Origin: an uncultured Rhodospirillales bacterium
GTDB taxonomy: Bacteria > Pseudomonadota > Alphaproteobacteria > Acetobacterales > Acetobacteraceae
Direction: 5' to 3'
Length of the DNA stretch: 51,017 bases
Assembly (NCBI GenBank): GCA_903823665.1
Contig: CAIJTR010000068.1
Span: 1 to 51,017 of the forward strand
The number at the start of each line of letters is the position of its first letter. The stretch's first letter is position 1. This document shows positions 34,509 to 43,275 of the stretch, piece by piece. Under the pieces are notes generated by a model that saw only the letters and a program-made list of their open reading frames with translations, made no database searches and was not told the DNA's origin. Made by a program: the position numbers and the translations under genes.

Positions 34509-35179
34509 CAGCTTCGCTCCAGCTTGGGGAAGAACAGCCGGTTCAGGAGCGCGAACACGGCAGAGAAACTGATGGAGAGGATGAGGTAGATGACGATGGT
34601 GACGATGTAGGTCTCAAAGCTGCGGAAGGTGCGGGACTGGATGTCTTGGGCGGCGGCTGTGAGTTCGTCCGCCGAGATGACGGAGACGATGGAGGAGTTC
34701 AGCATCAGCAGGATGAACTGGCTGCCGAGGGGTGCGAAAACGGCGCGCAGGGCTTGGGGCAGCACGATTTTGAAGAAGACTTGCAGCCGGTGCAGGCCAA
34801 GGGCGAGGGCTGCTTCGATCTGGCCGTGGTTCACCGCCTCGATCCCCGCGCGGACGATTTCGATGGTGTAGGCGCTGCCGTTCAGCACCATGGCGATGAG
34901 GGCGCCGGTGTTGGCGTCCAGCCTGAGGCCCATGCCGGGGAGGCCGAAGAAGATGACGAAGACTTGCACCAGGAATGGCGTGTTGCGGATGAATTCGACG
35001 TAGCTGGCAACGATCATGCGCAGCCATTTTGGGCCGGAGGTGCGGGCGAGGGCTCCGAAGACGGCGATGGTGAGGCTCAACACCATCGAGACGGCGGAAA
35101 GCTGCACGGTGAGCCACGCGCCGTCGGCGAGTTCCTGCCGGGCTGCCCAGACGTCTGCGAAATGGAAGGTGTAGTTCAC
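34508..35179 (-). CDS. Amino-acid ABC transporter permease (HisQ/GlnP-type)
   Basis: 223 aa, first gene of the importer operon. Membrane spans are interleaved with AYTIEIVRAGIEAVNHGQIEAALALGL (in part), the EAA-type loop that docks the ATPase, and IVLPQALRAVFAPLGSQF. It forms the channel as a heterodimer with the next gene. No ATPase gene of the GlnQ type is found nearby, so one encoded elsewhere is presumably shared. Confidence 0.93.
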   Translation of the reverse strand: MNYTFHFADVWAARQELADGAWLTVQLSAVSMVLSLTIAVFGALARTSGPKWLRMIVASYVEFIRNTPFLVQVFVIFFGLPGMGLRLDANTGALIAMVLNGSAYTIEIVRAGIEAVNHGQIEAALALGLHRLQVFFKIVLPQALRAVFAPLGSQFILLMLNSSIVSVISADELTAAAQDIQSRTFRSFETYIVTIVIYLILSISFSAVFALLNRLFFPKLERS

Positions 35180-35227
35180 CCGTTTATGGACCTGTTCCTC
35201 GTTATGGTTTCGCTACCATGTGAGGGA

Positions 35228-35881
35228 TCAGGACGCCAGGGGGGCTCCGCTCAGGTGGCCGGTGAAGGCTTCGAGGCCGGTTTGGCGGGACATGGCGAGG
35301 CGGGCTGTGGTGAGCACGGCCTGCGCCTCGGCCACGGCTGTGGGGAGTTCGTGGTTGACGAGCACGTAGTCGAACTCGCGGACATGGCTGATTTCGGCGG
35401 TGGCGGTGGCCATGCGGCGGAGGATTTCGGCCTCGCTGTCGCTGGCGCGGGCGCGCAGGCGGGCTTCGAGTTCGACCAGCGAGGGCGGCATGATGAACAG
35501 GCCCACCACGTCACCGGGGAGGGCCGCGCGAACCTGGCGATAGCCTTGCCAGTCAATGTCGAACACCACGTCTCGCCCCTCGGCCATGGCGGCTTCGACG
35601 GGGGCGCGGGGGCTGCCGTAGCTGCGGCCGAAGACGCCGGCCCATTCCAGCATTTGGCCCGCTGCCACCATGGCGTCGAATTCGGCCTGGGTGCGGAAAT
35701 GGTAGTGGACGCCGTCGATCTCGTAAGGACGTGGCGCGCGGGTGGTGACGCTGATGGAGAGCAGCAGCGTGGGGTCAGCGTCCAGCAGGGCGCGGGTGAT
35801 GGCGGATTTGCCAGCACCTGAGGGGGCGGCGAGCACGAGGCAGAGGCCGCGTCGCGTTATGCTGGTGGGCTGATCACTCAA
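35228..35881 (-). CDS. gmk: Guanylate kinase
   Basis: 217 aa, phosphorylates GMP to GDP. The P-loop is LAAPSGAGKSAITRALL (about 16-32). SVTTRAPRPYEIDGVHYHF holds the GMP-binding Arg and Tyr, and GRSYGSPRAPV and DIDWQGYRQVR follow. It overlaps the end of the YicC gene by 8 bases. Family length and motifs are standard. Confidence 0.96.
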   Translation of the reverse strand: MSDQPTSITRRGLCLVLAAPSGAGKSAITRALLDADPTLLLSISVTTRAPRPYEIDGVHYHFRTQAEFDAMVAAGQMLEWAGVFGRSYGSPRAPVEAAMAEGRDVVFDIDWQGYRQVRAALPGDVVGLFIMPPSLVELEARLRARASDSEAEILRRMATATAEISHVREFDYVLVNHELPTAVAEAQAVLTTARLAMSRQTGLEAFTGHLSGAPLAS

Positions 35882-36773
35882 TATTCTGCACCTGTTCGCG
35901 AAGCTGCTCGATACTGGCTTTCAACCCCAGGCCCGTCGCCGTCAAGGCCACGGATGCGGATTTGCTGCACAGCGTGTTGGCCTCGCGGTTGAATTCCTGC
36001 ACGAGGAAGTCGAAACGGCGGCCGATATTGGTGCCCTCGGCGAGCAGTGCGGCGGCTGCGTGGAGATGGGCAGCGAGGCGGTCGAGTTCCTCGCGCACGT
36101 CGGAGCGGGAGGCGAGGAGGGCGACTTCCTGCGCGATGCGTTCCTCTGGCAGGGCGGGGACGCTGCCGAGCAGGGCCTGCACGCTTTCAAGCATGCGGGC
36201 GCGCTGGGCTTGCGGCTGGTCGGCGGCTTCGGTTCCGGCGCGGGTGCAGAGGGTGGCGATTTCGTTCACTTGGCCCTGCAGGATGGTGGCGAGCCTCGCA
36301 CCTTCGCCGAGGCGGGCGGTGACGAGTTGGTCGAGTGCCTGGGCGAAACCGGCGGTGACGGCTTCGGCCAGCGCCGCGGCGTTGGATTTTTGCGCCTCGT
36401 CGTTCTCGGGACCAGCGGTGTTGCGCAGGATGCCCGGGAGTGCGAGCAGCGCCTCGGCCCGCGGCGGCTCGGCGCCGGGGATGCGGGCGGCCAGCGACAT
36501 GGCGAGCGAGAGGGCTTGATCGAGTGCGACAATATCCACCGCGAGGCGGGCCTGTTCCTCGCGCTTGACGGTGAGATTGGCGGTGACGTTGCCGCGCTTG
36601 AGTTTGAGGCCAGCGGCTTCACGCAGGCGGGGTTCGAGGGCGTCGAGCCCACCGGGGAGGCGGAAGCGCAGTTCGAGGCCGCGGCCGTTGACACTGCGCA
36701 GCTCCCACGCCCAATTGGCCCCTTCGGTGGAGCCTTCGCTGCGGGCAAAGCCGGTCATCGACGCGATGGGCAT
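35874..36773 (-). CDS. YicC family protein
   Basis: 299 aa. N-terminal YicC_N domain: SMTGFARSEG, WELRSVNGRGLELRFRLP, RGNVTANLTVKRE. C-terminal DUF1732: REELDRLAAHLHAAAALLAE (in part) and GRRFDFLVQEFNREANTLCSKS, the best conserved block. E. coli YicC has been shown to be an endoribonuclease acting in RNA turnover; whether this one does so is not known. Paired with gmk, a common arrangement. Confidence 0.93.
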   Translation of the reverse strand: MPIASMTGFARSEGSTEGANWAWELRSVNGRGLELRFRLPGGLDALEPRLREAAGLKLKRGNVTANLTVKREEQARLAVDIVALDQALSLAMSLAARIPGAEPPRAEALLALPGILRNTAGPENDEAQKSNAAALAEAVTAGFAQALDQLVTARLGEGARLATILQGQVNEIATLCTRAGTEAADQPQAQRARMLESVQALLGSVPALPEERIAQEVALLASRSDVREELDRLAAHLHAAAALLAEGTNIGRRFDFLVQEFNREANTLCSKSASVALTATGLGLKASIEQLREQVQNIE

Positions 36774-36831
36774 GATCGAGGCTCCTGAGCGTTGCGGCGG
36801 GTTCTAGCAGTGCGGCCAGGGGTTTGCGAAT

Positions 36832-37635
36832 ATGGGTGTTCACACGGCAGACCCGCTTGGACGGATCGTTCTCATCACCGGCGCGTCGTCTGGCCTGGGG
36901 GCTGCGATGGCGCTGGCGTGCGCTCGGCCGGGGCGGCTGCTGCATTTGGGTGGGCGCGATGCCGGGCGGCTGTCCGGCGTGGCGGCTGCGTGCCGGGCGA
37001 AGGGGGCTGAGGTGGTGGAGCGCGTGCTGGATGTGCGCGATGCGGCGGGGATGGGAGCGTGGATCGGCGGTGCCGGGCGACTTGATCTGGTGATCGCCAA
37101 TGCCGCACTCGGCGGCGGCAGCGATGACGGCAGGCCGGAGCCTTCGGCCCAGGTGCGCACGTTGTTCGCGGTCAATCTGGACGGCGCGCTGAACACCGCC
37201 CTGCCCGCTTTGGAGGCGATGCTGGCGCAGGAGAAGGGGGCGGACGGCGTGCGCGGGCGGATTGCGGTCATTGCGTCAGTGGCAGCGTTCGTGCCGGGGC
37301 CGGGGGCTGCGACCTATTGCGCGGCGAAGGCGGCGCTGGATCGTTGGACGGTGGCCACGGCGCATACGGCGGGGAATCACGGCGTGGTGATGACGAGCGT
37401 GTGCCCCGGCTATGTGCGGACGCCGATGACGGCGGGCAACCGGTTTCCGATGCCGGGGCTGATGGATGCGGATCGTGCGGCTGCGATCATTCTGGAGGGG
37501 GTTGCGAAGGGGCGTCGGCGGGTGGCGTTTCCGTGGTGGATGGCGGGGTTGGCACGGATTGTGGGGGCGCTGCCGCCGCGATGGTCCACGGCGTTGTTGG
37601 CCAAGCCGCCGGGGAAGGCTCCAATGGTGGAGTAG
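36832..37635 (+). CDS. Short-chain dehydrogenase/reductase
   Basis: 267 aa Rossmann-fold oxidoreductase. The cofactor site is TGASSGLGAAMALA (about 16-29). DVRDAAG binds the adenine side and IANAAL stands where NNAG is usual. The catalytic Ser lies in IASVAAF, and Tyr and Lys in YCAAKAALD. After the core, a hydrophobic stretch near 235-250 (FPWWMAGLARIVGALP) may hold it at the membrane, as in several related SDRs. Substrate unknown; divergent from yicC. Confidence 0.9.
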   Translation: MGVHTADPLGRIVLITGASSGLGAAMALACARPGRLLHLGGRDAGRLSGVAAACRAKGAEVVERVLDVRDAAGMGAWIGGAGRLDLVIANAALGGGSDDGRPEPSAQVRTLFAVNLDGALNTALPALEAMLAQEKGADGVRGRIAVIASVAAFVPGPGAATYCAAKAALDRWTVATAHTAGNHGVVMTSVCPGYVRTPMTAGNRFPMPGLMDADRAAAIILEGVAKGRRRVAFPWWMAGLARIVGALPPRWSTALLAKPPGKAPMVE

Positions 37636-37786
37636 CGGCTTGGTAGCCCGCATAATGGATTTGAGATGCGGGGTTTCACGACGGTCCCCGCACCACCCGA
37701 GCATGAATGCAGGCTCGTTTGTGGCCCCAACATTGCACCCTCCCCTGCCCGTCCGCCATCCTCAGTCAAAAATGGGGGGATGGGTG

Positions 37787-38998
37787 ATGTGCGGGTGTTT
37801 GGGGGAGTTGTTTCGCCATGCTTCGTCTCGGCGGTCGGCGTTGGCGGCGGCGGCGGTTGGGATTTCGTTAACCCAGGCGGCTTATGCTGCGGTGACGGAG
37901 GCGGAGCGGGAGGCTGGGGAGACGCGGGAGGCGTTGGCTGCGGCGGCGCAGGGGGCTCGCACGTGGCTGTTGTTTGGCGGCACGGCGGGAGGGCCGAGTT
38001 TTTGGCCGAACACGGATCGGATGGGGGTTTCGTCTGCCGTGGTGGTGGGCGATGCGGCGTATATTGTGGATGCCGGATCTGGCGGTATTCGGCGGGTGGC
38101 ACAGGGGCTGGAGGCGATGAGCACCGGGCCGAAGCTGGGCAACACGCAGGCTTTGCGCGGGGTGCGGGCGATGTTCCTCACGCACATGCATTCCGATCAC
38201 ACGGTTGATCTGCCGGCGTTGCTGCTGTTTGGCTATTACACCGGGCTGGACCGGCCGGAGCGTGGGGCGTTGCAGATTTATGGGCCGGGGCCTCGGGGAG
38301 AGATGGCCCCGATTTTCACGCCGCCTGGGCAAGTGGCGAAGGATGTGGCGGCGTTCTCGCCGGGCAACCCGACACCGGGGACGCGGGAGATGATCGAGTT
38401 GCTGCTCGCCGCCTATGCGACCGACATCAACGATCGGATGCGCGACAACGGCAAGCGCCCGCCTGAGAAATTGGTGCAGGCGCATGACATTGTTTTGCCG
38501 AAGGTGGACGGGTTTTTGTCACCGAACACAACGCCCTCGCCGGTGATGGAGCCGTTTGGGGTTTATGAGGATGACCGCGTGCGGGTTTCGGCCATTCTGG
38601 GCCAGCATGCGCCGATTTTCCCGGCGTTTGCGTATCGGTTTGATACGGATGAGGGCTCGGTGGTGTTCTCCGGCGATACGGGGCCTTGCGACAATATTGT
38701 GCGGCTGGCTGCTGGGGCAGATGTGCTGGTGCATGAGGTGATTGTCACCAGCTATGTGGATCGGGCGTTTCCGCCGGGGCGCGATTTGGTGACGGACGGG
38801 CTGCGGGCGCATTTGCTGTCGGCGCATACATCCGTCGAGCAGGTGGGTGAAATTGCCGAGCGGGCTGGGGTGGACACGCTGGTGCTCAATCATTTTGTGC
38901 CGGGGAATGCGACGGCGGATGAGTTGTTGCCGGCGCAGCGCGGGTTTTCGGGGAAGCTGGTGATTGCCGAGGATTTGTTGGCGATGAAGTTGCGGTGA
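37787..38998 (+). CDS. Exported metallo-beta-lactamase-fold hydrolase
   Basis: 403 aa from the ATG at 37787 (GGGGGA upstream). The N-terminus has a Tat-like signal: SSRRSALAAAAVGISLTQAAYA, quoted in part, with a twin arginine near residue 14. The hydrolase core has the metal site THMHSDHTVDL, then FSGDTGPCDNIVRLAAGADVLVHEV (in part) and LVLNHFVPG, the arrangement of ribonuclease Z / arylsulfatase-like members. Probably periplasmic. The frame is open back to 37466 but that part shadows the dehydrogenase gene. Substrate unknown. Confidence 0.85.
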   Translation: MCGCLGELFRHASSRRSALAAAAVGISLTQAAYAAVTEAEREAGETREALAAAAQGARTWLLFGGTAGGPSFWPNTDRMGVSSAVVVGDAAYIVDAGSGGIRRVAQGLEAMSTGPKLGNTQALRGVRAMFLTHMHSDHTVDLPALLLFGYYTGLDRPERGALQIYGPGPRGEMAPIFTPPGQVAKDVAAFSPGNPTPGTREMIELLLAAYATDINDRMRDNGKRPPEKLVQAHDIVLPKVDGFLSPNTTPSPVMEPFGVYEDDRVRVSAILGQHAPIFPAFAYRFDTDEGSVVFSGDTGPCDNIVRLAAGADVLVHEVIVTSYVDRAFPPGRDLVTDGLRAHLLSAHTSVEQVGEIAERAGVDTLVLNHFVPGNATADELLPAQRGFSGKLVIAEDLLAMKLR

Positions 38999-39063
38999 TG
39001 CGGGTTTGGCGTGTTGGTTGGTGCGACGCCCACGCGCAATACACCCATTGTTTGTTAATTTTA

Positions 39064-39092
39064 TTGACATAAACTGTTTATTAAACTATACA
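39064..39092 (+). promoter_or_regulatory. Near-consensus sigma-70 promoter with palindromic spacer
   Basis: TTGACA (39064-39069), a 17-base spacer, then TATACA (39087-39092), in an AT-rich island. The spacer contains GTTTATTAAAC (39076-39086), a palindrome abutting the -10, well placed for a repressor. It lies 30 bases before the start of the 272-aa gene. Confidence 0.65.
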
Positions 39093-39121
39093 CGCCACCA
39101 TCATAAACGCGATGGGGATAT

Positions 39122-39940
39122 GTGCGGGTCATGTGTTTCAAGGTGCTCAATTCCGTTCTGTCCGTGATCGGAGGCTGGGTGGTGTGCCGCCCGGCACGCC
39201 TACGGGTGGTGGGATTGCTCAGCTTGAAGATCAGCAAAATCCTGGAACTTTACCCGGTGTGGCTGGCGCGGCTGGAGGCGGGGCTGCCGCTGCGCAGGGC
39301 TCCGCGTCGCTTGGTGGCGGGGCCGCGTGTTTGCCAGATGGCTGAGCATGTGCCGGTGACTGGACTGCTGCGGCCTTATGATCCCGGTGAGATGATGGCG
39401 CGTGCGGCCACGGAGGCTGCGGTGCGGGCGGATGCGGAGGCGATGGCCGCGTTTCGCGCCGAGATGGCGGTGGGGCGCAAGGCCGCATGGCTGCTCAAGC
39501 TGATGCAGCATGATGGCGGGTTCTGCTCGAACCAGTTGCGTGAATGGCTGGCGACGGAGGAAGCGGTGCGAATGGCGCTGGCGTGCCCGGCGTTTGTGCG
39601 GCGGATGATCCCGCTGTGCCGGGCGTTCGGGGTGGATTCGCATTTGCTGCACTATCCTGGCGATATGCCGGTCCCGCCTCGTCGCAGACGGCCAGTGCGT
39701 GGCGTGCGAACGCGGGAGGAACGCTGGCTTGCGGCGCATCGGCGCGATCCCAATCCGCAATGCCGGTTCAAAAATTACGCCGAGGACAAGCTTGGCATTG
39801 GTTGGCCGGCGCGCGTGGAGCAACGACCGCGCGGCAGCTTTTGGATGGAGCATCCCGATTTGCGCGCCGCCCGCGAGGAACGGCAGAAGCGGGAATGGGC
39901 GCGGATTGAGGCGGCTAGGGCCCTCTTCAGCGAAGGCTGA
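39122..39940 (+). CDS. Hypothetical protein, basic, possibly Acetobacteraceae-specific
   Basis: 272 aa, strongly basic, no catalytic motif seen. The N-terminal ~35 residues are hydrophobic/basic; a shorter form could begin further in. The middle has AMAAFRAEMAVGRKAAWLLKLM, and AVRMALACPAFVRRMIPLCRAFGV resembles a segment I know from small proteins of this bacterial family (..PQAxRxLRPLCRMLG..). A C-terminal Arg-rich region follows (PPRRRRPVRGVRTREERW). DNA or RNA binding is possible but unproven. Expression is probably strong given the promoter upstream. Confidence 0.6.
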   Translation: MRVMCFKVLNSVLSVIGGWVVCRPARLRVVGLLSLKISKILELYPVWLARLEAGLPLRRAPRRLVAGPRVCQMAEHVPVTGLLRPYDPGEMMARAATEAAVRADAEAMAAFRAEMAVGRKAAWLLKLMQHDGGFCSNQLREWLATEEAVRMALACPAFVRRMIPLCRAFGVDSHLLHYPGDMPVPPRRRRPVRGVRTREERWLAAHRRDPNPQCRFKNYAEDKLGIGWPARVEQRPRGSFWMEHPDLRAAREERQKREWARIEAARALFSEG

Positions 39941-39994
39941 TTTTGGGATACGGGGAAATTGCGTCTATTTTGTTGCGTTATCAGAATGTTCTCT

Positions 39995-40048
39995 GCGAAC
40001 GCGGTGACTGCAAAGCCCCAAGCGGGGCCTCGCAGTGACGGGTTGGGG
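39995..40048. repeat. Degraded copy of the CTCGCAATGACGGGG repeat family
   Basis: Contains GCCCCAAGCGGGGC (a short hairpin) followed by CTCGCAGTGACGGG, one base different from the arm at 40956-41011. It lies directly after the stop region of prmA on the minus strand. Confidence 0.4.
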
Positions 40049-40936
40049 TTAAGGGTGCTTTCTCAGAATGAGGCAACCCCATTGGCCCTCGGTGAGGACG
40101 CGTTCAAGGCGGAGTTTGTGCGCTCCGGCGAGCCAGTTCACTTGGGTGAGTAGCAGTCCGGCCAGGATGGCGGTGCCGCCGGGGGCGAGGTTGGCGGACA
40201 AATGTTTCGCCATTTTGGTGAGTGGGCGGGCGAGGATGTTGGCGAAGATGAGGTCGTAGGGGGCCTCGGATGTCAGCACCGGGCTGGTCCAGCCATCGGC
40301 GCGCAGGAAGCGCATGGTGGGGTGGAGGTGGTTGAGGCGCGCATTTTCGCGGGCGGTGCGGACGGACCATGGGTCGATGTCGGTGGCGAGCACGGGGCGG
40401 CGGAGCAGTTTGGCGGCGGCCATGGCGAGGATGCCGGAGCCGGTGCCGAGATCGAGAATGCGGCGGGGCTTGCGGTGGGCGACGAGTTCGAGCGCGCGCA
40501 GGCAGCCGCGGGTGGAGCCGTGTTCACCGGAGCCGAACGCAACACCGGCATCGACCACGATGGGAATGCGGCGGTGGGTGGCGGGCTCGGTGAGGTGGGT
40601 GCCGCGAATGGCGAAACGGTTTCCCACGTGTTGTTCGGGGAAGGCCGAGCGGGTGCGGGCGAGCCAGCCATTGGCTTCGGTGGGGGCGCGGGTGATTTCG
40701 GGGGAGAGGCCGGTCATGATGCCGGCGATGGCGAGACCGGCGGCGAGTTCGTCCTCGAAGGCACCTTGGTCTTTCACGCCCTCGACCGTCCACATGCGGG
40801 TGGCCTCGTCGAGAAAGAAGCCGATGGTGCCGCAGGCTTCGCCGAGGGCTGCTTCGTAGGCTTCGAGCGCGTCTTCCGGGATGGTGACGCTGATGGTTTC
40901 AAGGCCTACGGCGTGACGGCCGATGTGGTGTTTCAT
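40049..40936 (-). CDS. prmA: Ribosomal protein L11 methyltransferase
   Basis: 295 aa. The N-terminal domain that recognises L11 (about 10-110) is followed by the SAM-dependent methyltransferase core: DAGVAFGSGEHGSTRGCL, DLGTGSGILAMAAAKLL (SAM motif I), ATDIDPWSVRTARENA and FANILARPL (the NPPY-like catalytic block). It trimethylates L11 of the large ribosomal subunit in characterised bacteria. It follows the helicase gene at a distance of 88 bases filled by a palindrome. Confidence 0.92.
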   Translation of the reverse strand: MKHHIGRHAVGLETISVTIPEDALEAYEAALGEACGTIGFFLDEATRMWTVEGVKDQGAFEDELAAGLAIAGIMTGLSPEITRAPTEANGWLARTRSAFPEQHVGNRFAIRGTHLTEPATHRRIPIVVDAGVAFGSGEHGSTRGCLRALELVAHRKPRRILDLGTGSGILAMAAAKLLRRPVLATDIDPWSVRTARENARLNHLHPTMRFLRADGWTSPVLTSEAPYDLIFANILARPLTKMAKHLSANLAPGGTAILAGLLLTQVNWLAGAHKLRLERVLTEGQWGCLILRKHP

Positions 40937-40955
40937 GCTTCAGGGCTCATGGTTT

Positions 40956-41011
40956 CGTCATTGCGAGCGCTTGGGCGAAACAATCCATTCGCCCAAGCGC
41001 TCGCAATGACG
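40956..41011. repeat. Perfect 24-bp palindromic repeat between uvrD-type helicase gene and prmA
   Basis: Arms 40956-40979 and 40988-41011 are exact reverse complements over 24 bases with an 8-base loop ACAATCCA. The arm begins CGTCATTGCGAGCG, and the loop gives the word CAATCCA. This pattern (CGTCATTGCGAGxx...CAATCC...CTCGCAATGACG) is an intergenic palindrome type I recall from several proteobacterial genomes. Single-arm or degraded relatives occur at 32981-33003 and 39995-40048. It could end helicase transcription. Confidence 0.8.
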
Positions 41012-41024
41012 GGGATTTCGGCGT

Positions 41025-43220
41025 TCACGCTGGGTCTACGAAACTGGCGAGGAGTTTCTTTTGGCCGGCCTTGTCGAACTCGATTTCGAGCTTGTCCTCA
41101 TCCACCGCGACGACGCTGCCGGGGCCGAATTTTTGGTGGAAGACGCGGGCCCCGACGGCGAAGGCGGATGTTTTGGCGGGGCGGGCCGGTTGCTCCCACG
41201 CCTCGATGGTTTTTGGACGGCGGGCGGTGATGGGGAAAGCGCTCGAAAACACCGGGGCGGCGAGCATGCGTTCGCGCTGGATGCTGGCGGAGCCGGAGCG
41301 TTGCATGGCGTCATCGGGGATTTCGTCGAGGAAGCGGCTGGGGATGGAGCTTTGCCAGTTGGCGTAGATGCGCCGGTTGGCGGCGTGGCTGATGATGGCG
41401 CGCTGGCGGGCTCGGGTGATGCCCACGTAAGCGAGGCGGCGTTCTTCCTCCAGGCCCTTCAGCCCGTTTTCGTCCATGCTGCGCTGGCTGGGGAACAGGC
41501 CCTCTTCCCAGCCGGGGAGGAAGACGGTGTCGAATTCCAGGCCTTTGGCGGCGTGCATGGTCATGAGGCTGAGGCGGTCCGTGTCCGTCCGTTCCTCGTT
41601 TTCCATGACGAGGGAGACGTGGTCGAGGAAGCCATCGAGCGTTTCGAAATCGGCCAGGGCGCGGACGAATTCTTTGAGGTTGTCGAGACGGCCTGGGGCC
41701 TCGGCGGATTTATCCGCCTTCCACATGTCGGTGTAGCCGCTTTCGTCGAGCACGGATTGCAGGGTGATCACATGCCCATCACGCTTGAGCTGCTCGCGCC
41801 AGCCTTCGAATTGGCGGAGCAGCGTGGACAGGCTCTCGCGGACTTTGCCTTTGAGGGTGCCGCGTTCGACGAGGCGGGCGGCTGCTTCCATGAGGCCGAT
41901 TTCTTCGGCGCGGGAGGTTTCGTGCAGGGCGCGCAGGGCGGTGTCGCCCACGCCACGGCGGGGGGTGTTGACGATGCGCTCGAAGGCGAGATCGTCAGCG
42001 GCGGTGCGGACGAGGCGGGCATAGGCGATTGCGTCACGGATTTCGGCGCGCTCATAGAACCGAAGCCCGCCGACGACGCGGTAGGGCAGGCCGAGCACGA
42101 TGAGCCGTTCCTCGAAGGCGCGGGTTTGGAAGCCGGCGCGAACGAGAACGGCCATTTCGGCGAGTTTGTGGCCGGCGCGGCGGAGTTGTTCGGCGCGGTC
42201 GCCGACCATGCGGGCTTCTTCCTCGCTGTCCCACAGGCCGACCACTTCGACCGGCTCGCCATGCGCGTCGTTGCGGCCGGGGCGGAGGGTTTTGCCGAGG
42301 CGGCCTTCGTTGTGTGCGATCAGCCCGGCGGCGGCGGCGAGGATGGGGGCGGTGGAGCGGTAATTTGCTTCGAGCTTGACGATTTTTGCCCCGGCAAAGT
42401 CGCGCTCGAAGCGGAGGATGTTTTCGACCTCCGCCCCGCGCCAGGAGTAGATGGATTGGTCGTCGTCGCCGACACAGCAAATGTTTTGCTGACTGCCATC
42501 GGGCTTTTGCGCCAGCAGCCGCAGCCAGAGATACTGGATGGTGTTGGTGTCCTGGTATTCGTCGACCAGGATGTAGCGGAAGCGGCGGTGGTATTCGGCG
42601 AGGATGTCCGGCTGGCTGCGCAGGATTTCCACCATGTGCAGCATCAGATCGCCGAAATCGGCGACGTTGAGCGTGCGCAGACGGTTCTGGTAATCGGCGT
42701 AGAGCTGGCGGGCCTGGCCGTTGGCGAAATCGGAGTCTTCGGCGGGGGTGACGCGTTCCGGCGTGAGGCCGCGATCTTTCCAGCGCTGAATGATCGCCAT
42801 CAGTGCATTCGGAACGAATCGCTTCGGGTCGATTCGTGCCGCCTCCATCACCTGCTTGAGCAGCCGCATCTGGTCATCGGTGTCGAGGATGTTGAAGTTT
42901 GAGGTGAGGCCGACATGCTCGGCGTGACGCCGCAACATTCGGGCACACAGCGCGTGGAAGGTGCCGAGCCATAGGCCCTCGGCGGGTTCGGTGAGCATTG
43001 CGGCCACACGCTCGCGCATTTCGCGGGCCGCCTTGTTGGTGAAGGTGACCGCGAGGATTTGGCTGGGGAAGGCCCGTTTGGTCAGCAGGATATGGGCGAA
43101 GCGCGTGGTCAGCACCCGCGTTTTGCCGGTTCCGGCTCCGGCGAGGACCAGCAAGGGGCCGTCGATTGTCTCGACAGCCGCGCGTTGTTCGGGGTTCAGC
43201 CGGGCGAGATAGTCGCTCAT
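41025..43220 (-). CDS. uvrD: ATP-dependent DNA helicase, UvrD/PcrA (SF1A)
   Basis: 731 aa from the ATG at 43220 (MSDYLARLNPEQR). Helicase motifs in order: Q motif NPEQRAAVE, I AGAGTGKTR, Ia TFTNKAAREMRER, II DEYQDTN, III GDDDQSIYSWRGA, IV LEANYRS, V MTMHAAKGLEFDTVFLPG, VI RRLAYVGITRARQ. The C-terminal ~60 residues carry the Tudor-like domain (GARVFHQKFGPGSVVAVDED) that contacts RNA polymerase in PcrA/UvrD. Role: nucleotide-excision and mismatch repair, and removing stalled complexes. The longer frame to 43400 is not homologous. Confidence 0.93.
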   Translation of the reverse strand: MSDYLARLNPEQRAAVETIDGPLLVLAGAGTGKTRVLTTRFAHILLTKRAFPSQILAVTFTNKAAREMRERVAAMLTEPAEGLWLGTFHALCARMLRRHAEHVGLTSNFNILDTDDQMRLLKQVMEAARIDPKRFVPNALMAIIQRWKDRGLTPERVTPAEDSDFANGQARQLYADYQNRLRTLNVADFGDLMLHMVEILRSQPDILAEYHRRFRYILVDEYQDTNTIQYLWLRLLAQKPDGSQQNICCVGDDDQSIYSWRGAEVENILRFERDFAGAKIVKLEANYRSTAPILAAAAGLIAHNEGRLGKTLRPGRNDAHGEPVEVVGLWDSEEEARMVGDRAEQLRRAGHKLAEMAVLVRAGFQTRAFEERLIVLGLPYRVVGGLRFYERAEIRDAIAYARLVRTAADDLAFERIVNTPRRGVGDTALRALHETSRAEEIGLMEAAARLVERGTLKGKVRESLSTLLRQFEGWREQLKRDGHVITLQSVLDESGYTDMWKADKSAEAPGRLDNLKEFVRALADFETLDGFLDHVSLVMENEERTDTDRLSLMTMHAAKGLEFDTVFLPGWEEGLFPSQRSMDENGLKGLEEERRLAYVGITRARQRAIISHAANRRIYANWQSSIPSRFLDEIPDDAMQRSGSASIQRERMLAAPVFSSAFPITARRPKTIEAWEQPARPAKTSAFAVGARVFHQKFGPGSVVAVDEDKLEIEFDKAGQKKLLASFVDPA

Positions 43221-43275
43221 AAGGAAGGGGGTGCGTCCGATAAGTACTGAGCGGGATATAGAACGCGTGGCGAAC

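Noticed and set aside
34646-35821. 391-codon plus-strand frame
   Set aside because: It covers parts of the permease and gmk genes on the other strand and has no homology that I can see.
37636-37786. Possible extra small gene before the exported hydrolase
   Set aside because: Short frames only, no ribosome site fitting another start; most likely leader and promoter of the hydrolase gene.
41061-42902. 613-codon open frame on the plus strand
   Set aside because: It is the antisense shadow of the UvrD/PcrA helicase gene, whose motifs are unambiguous; composition reflects GC-rich third positions.
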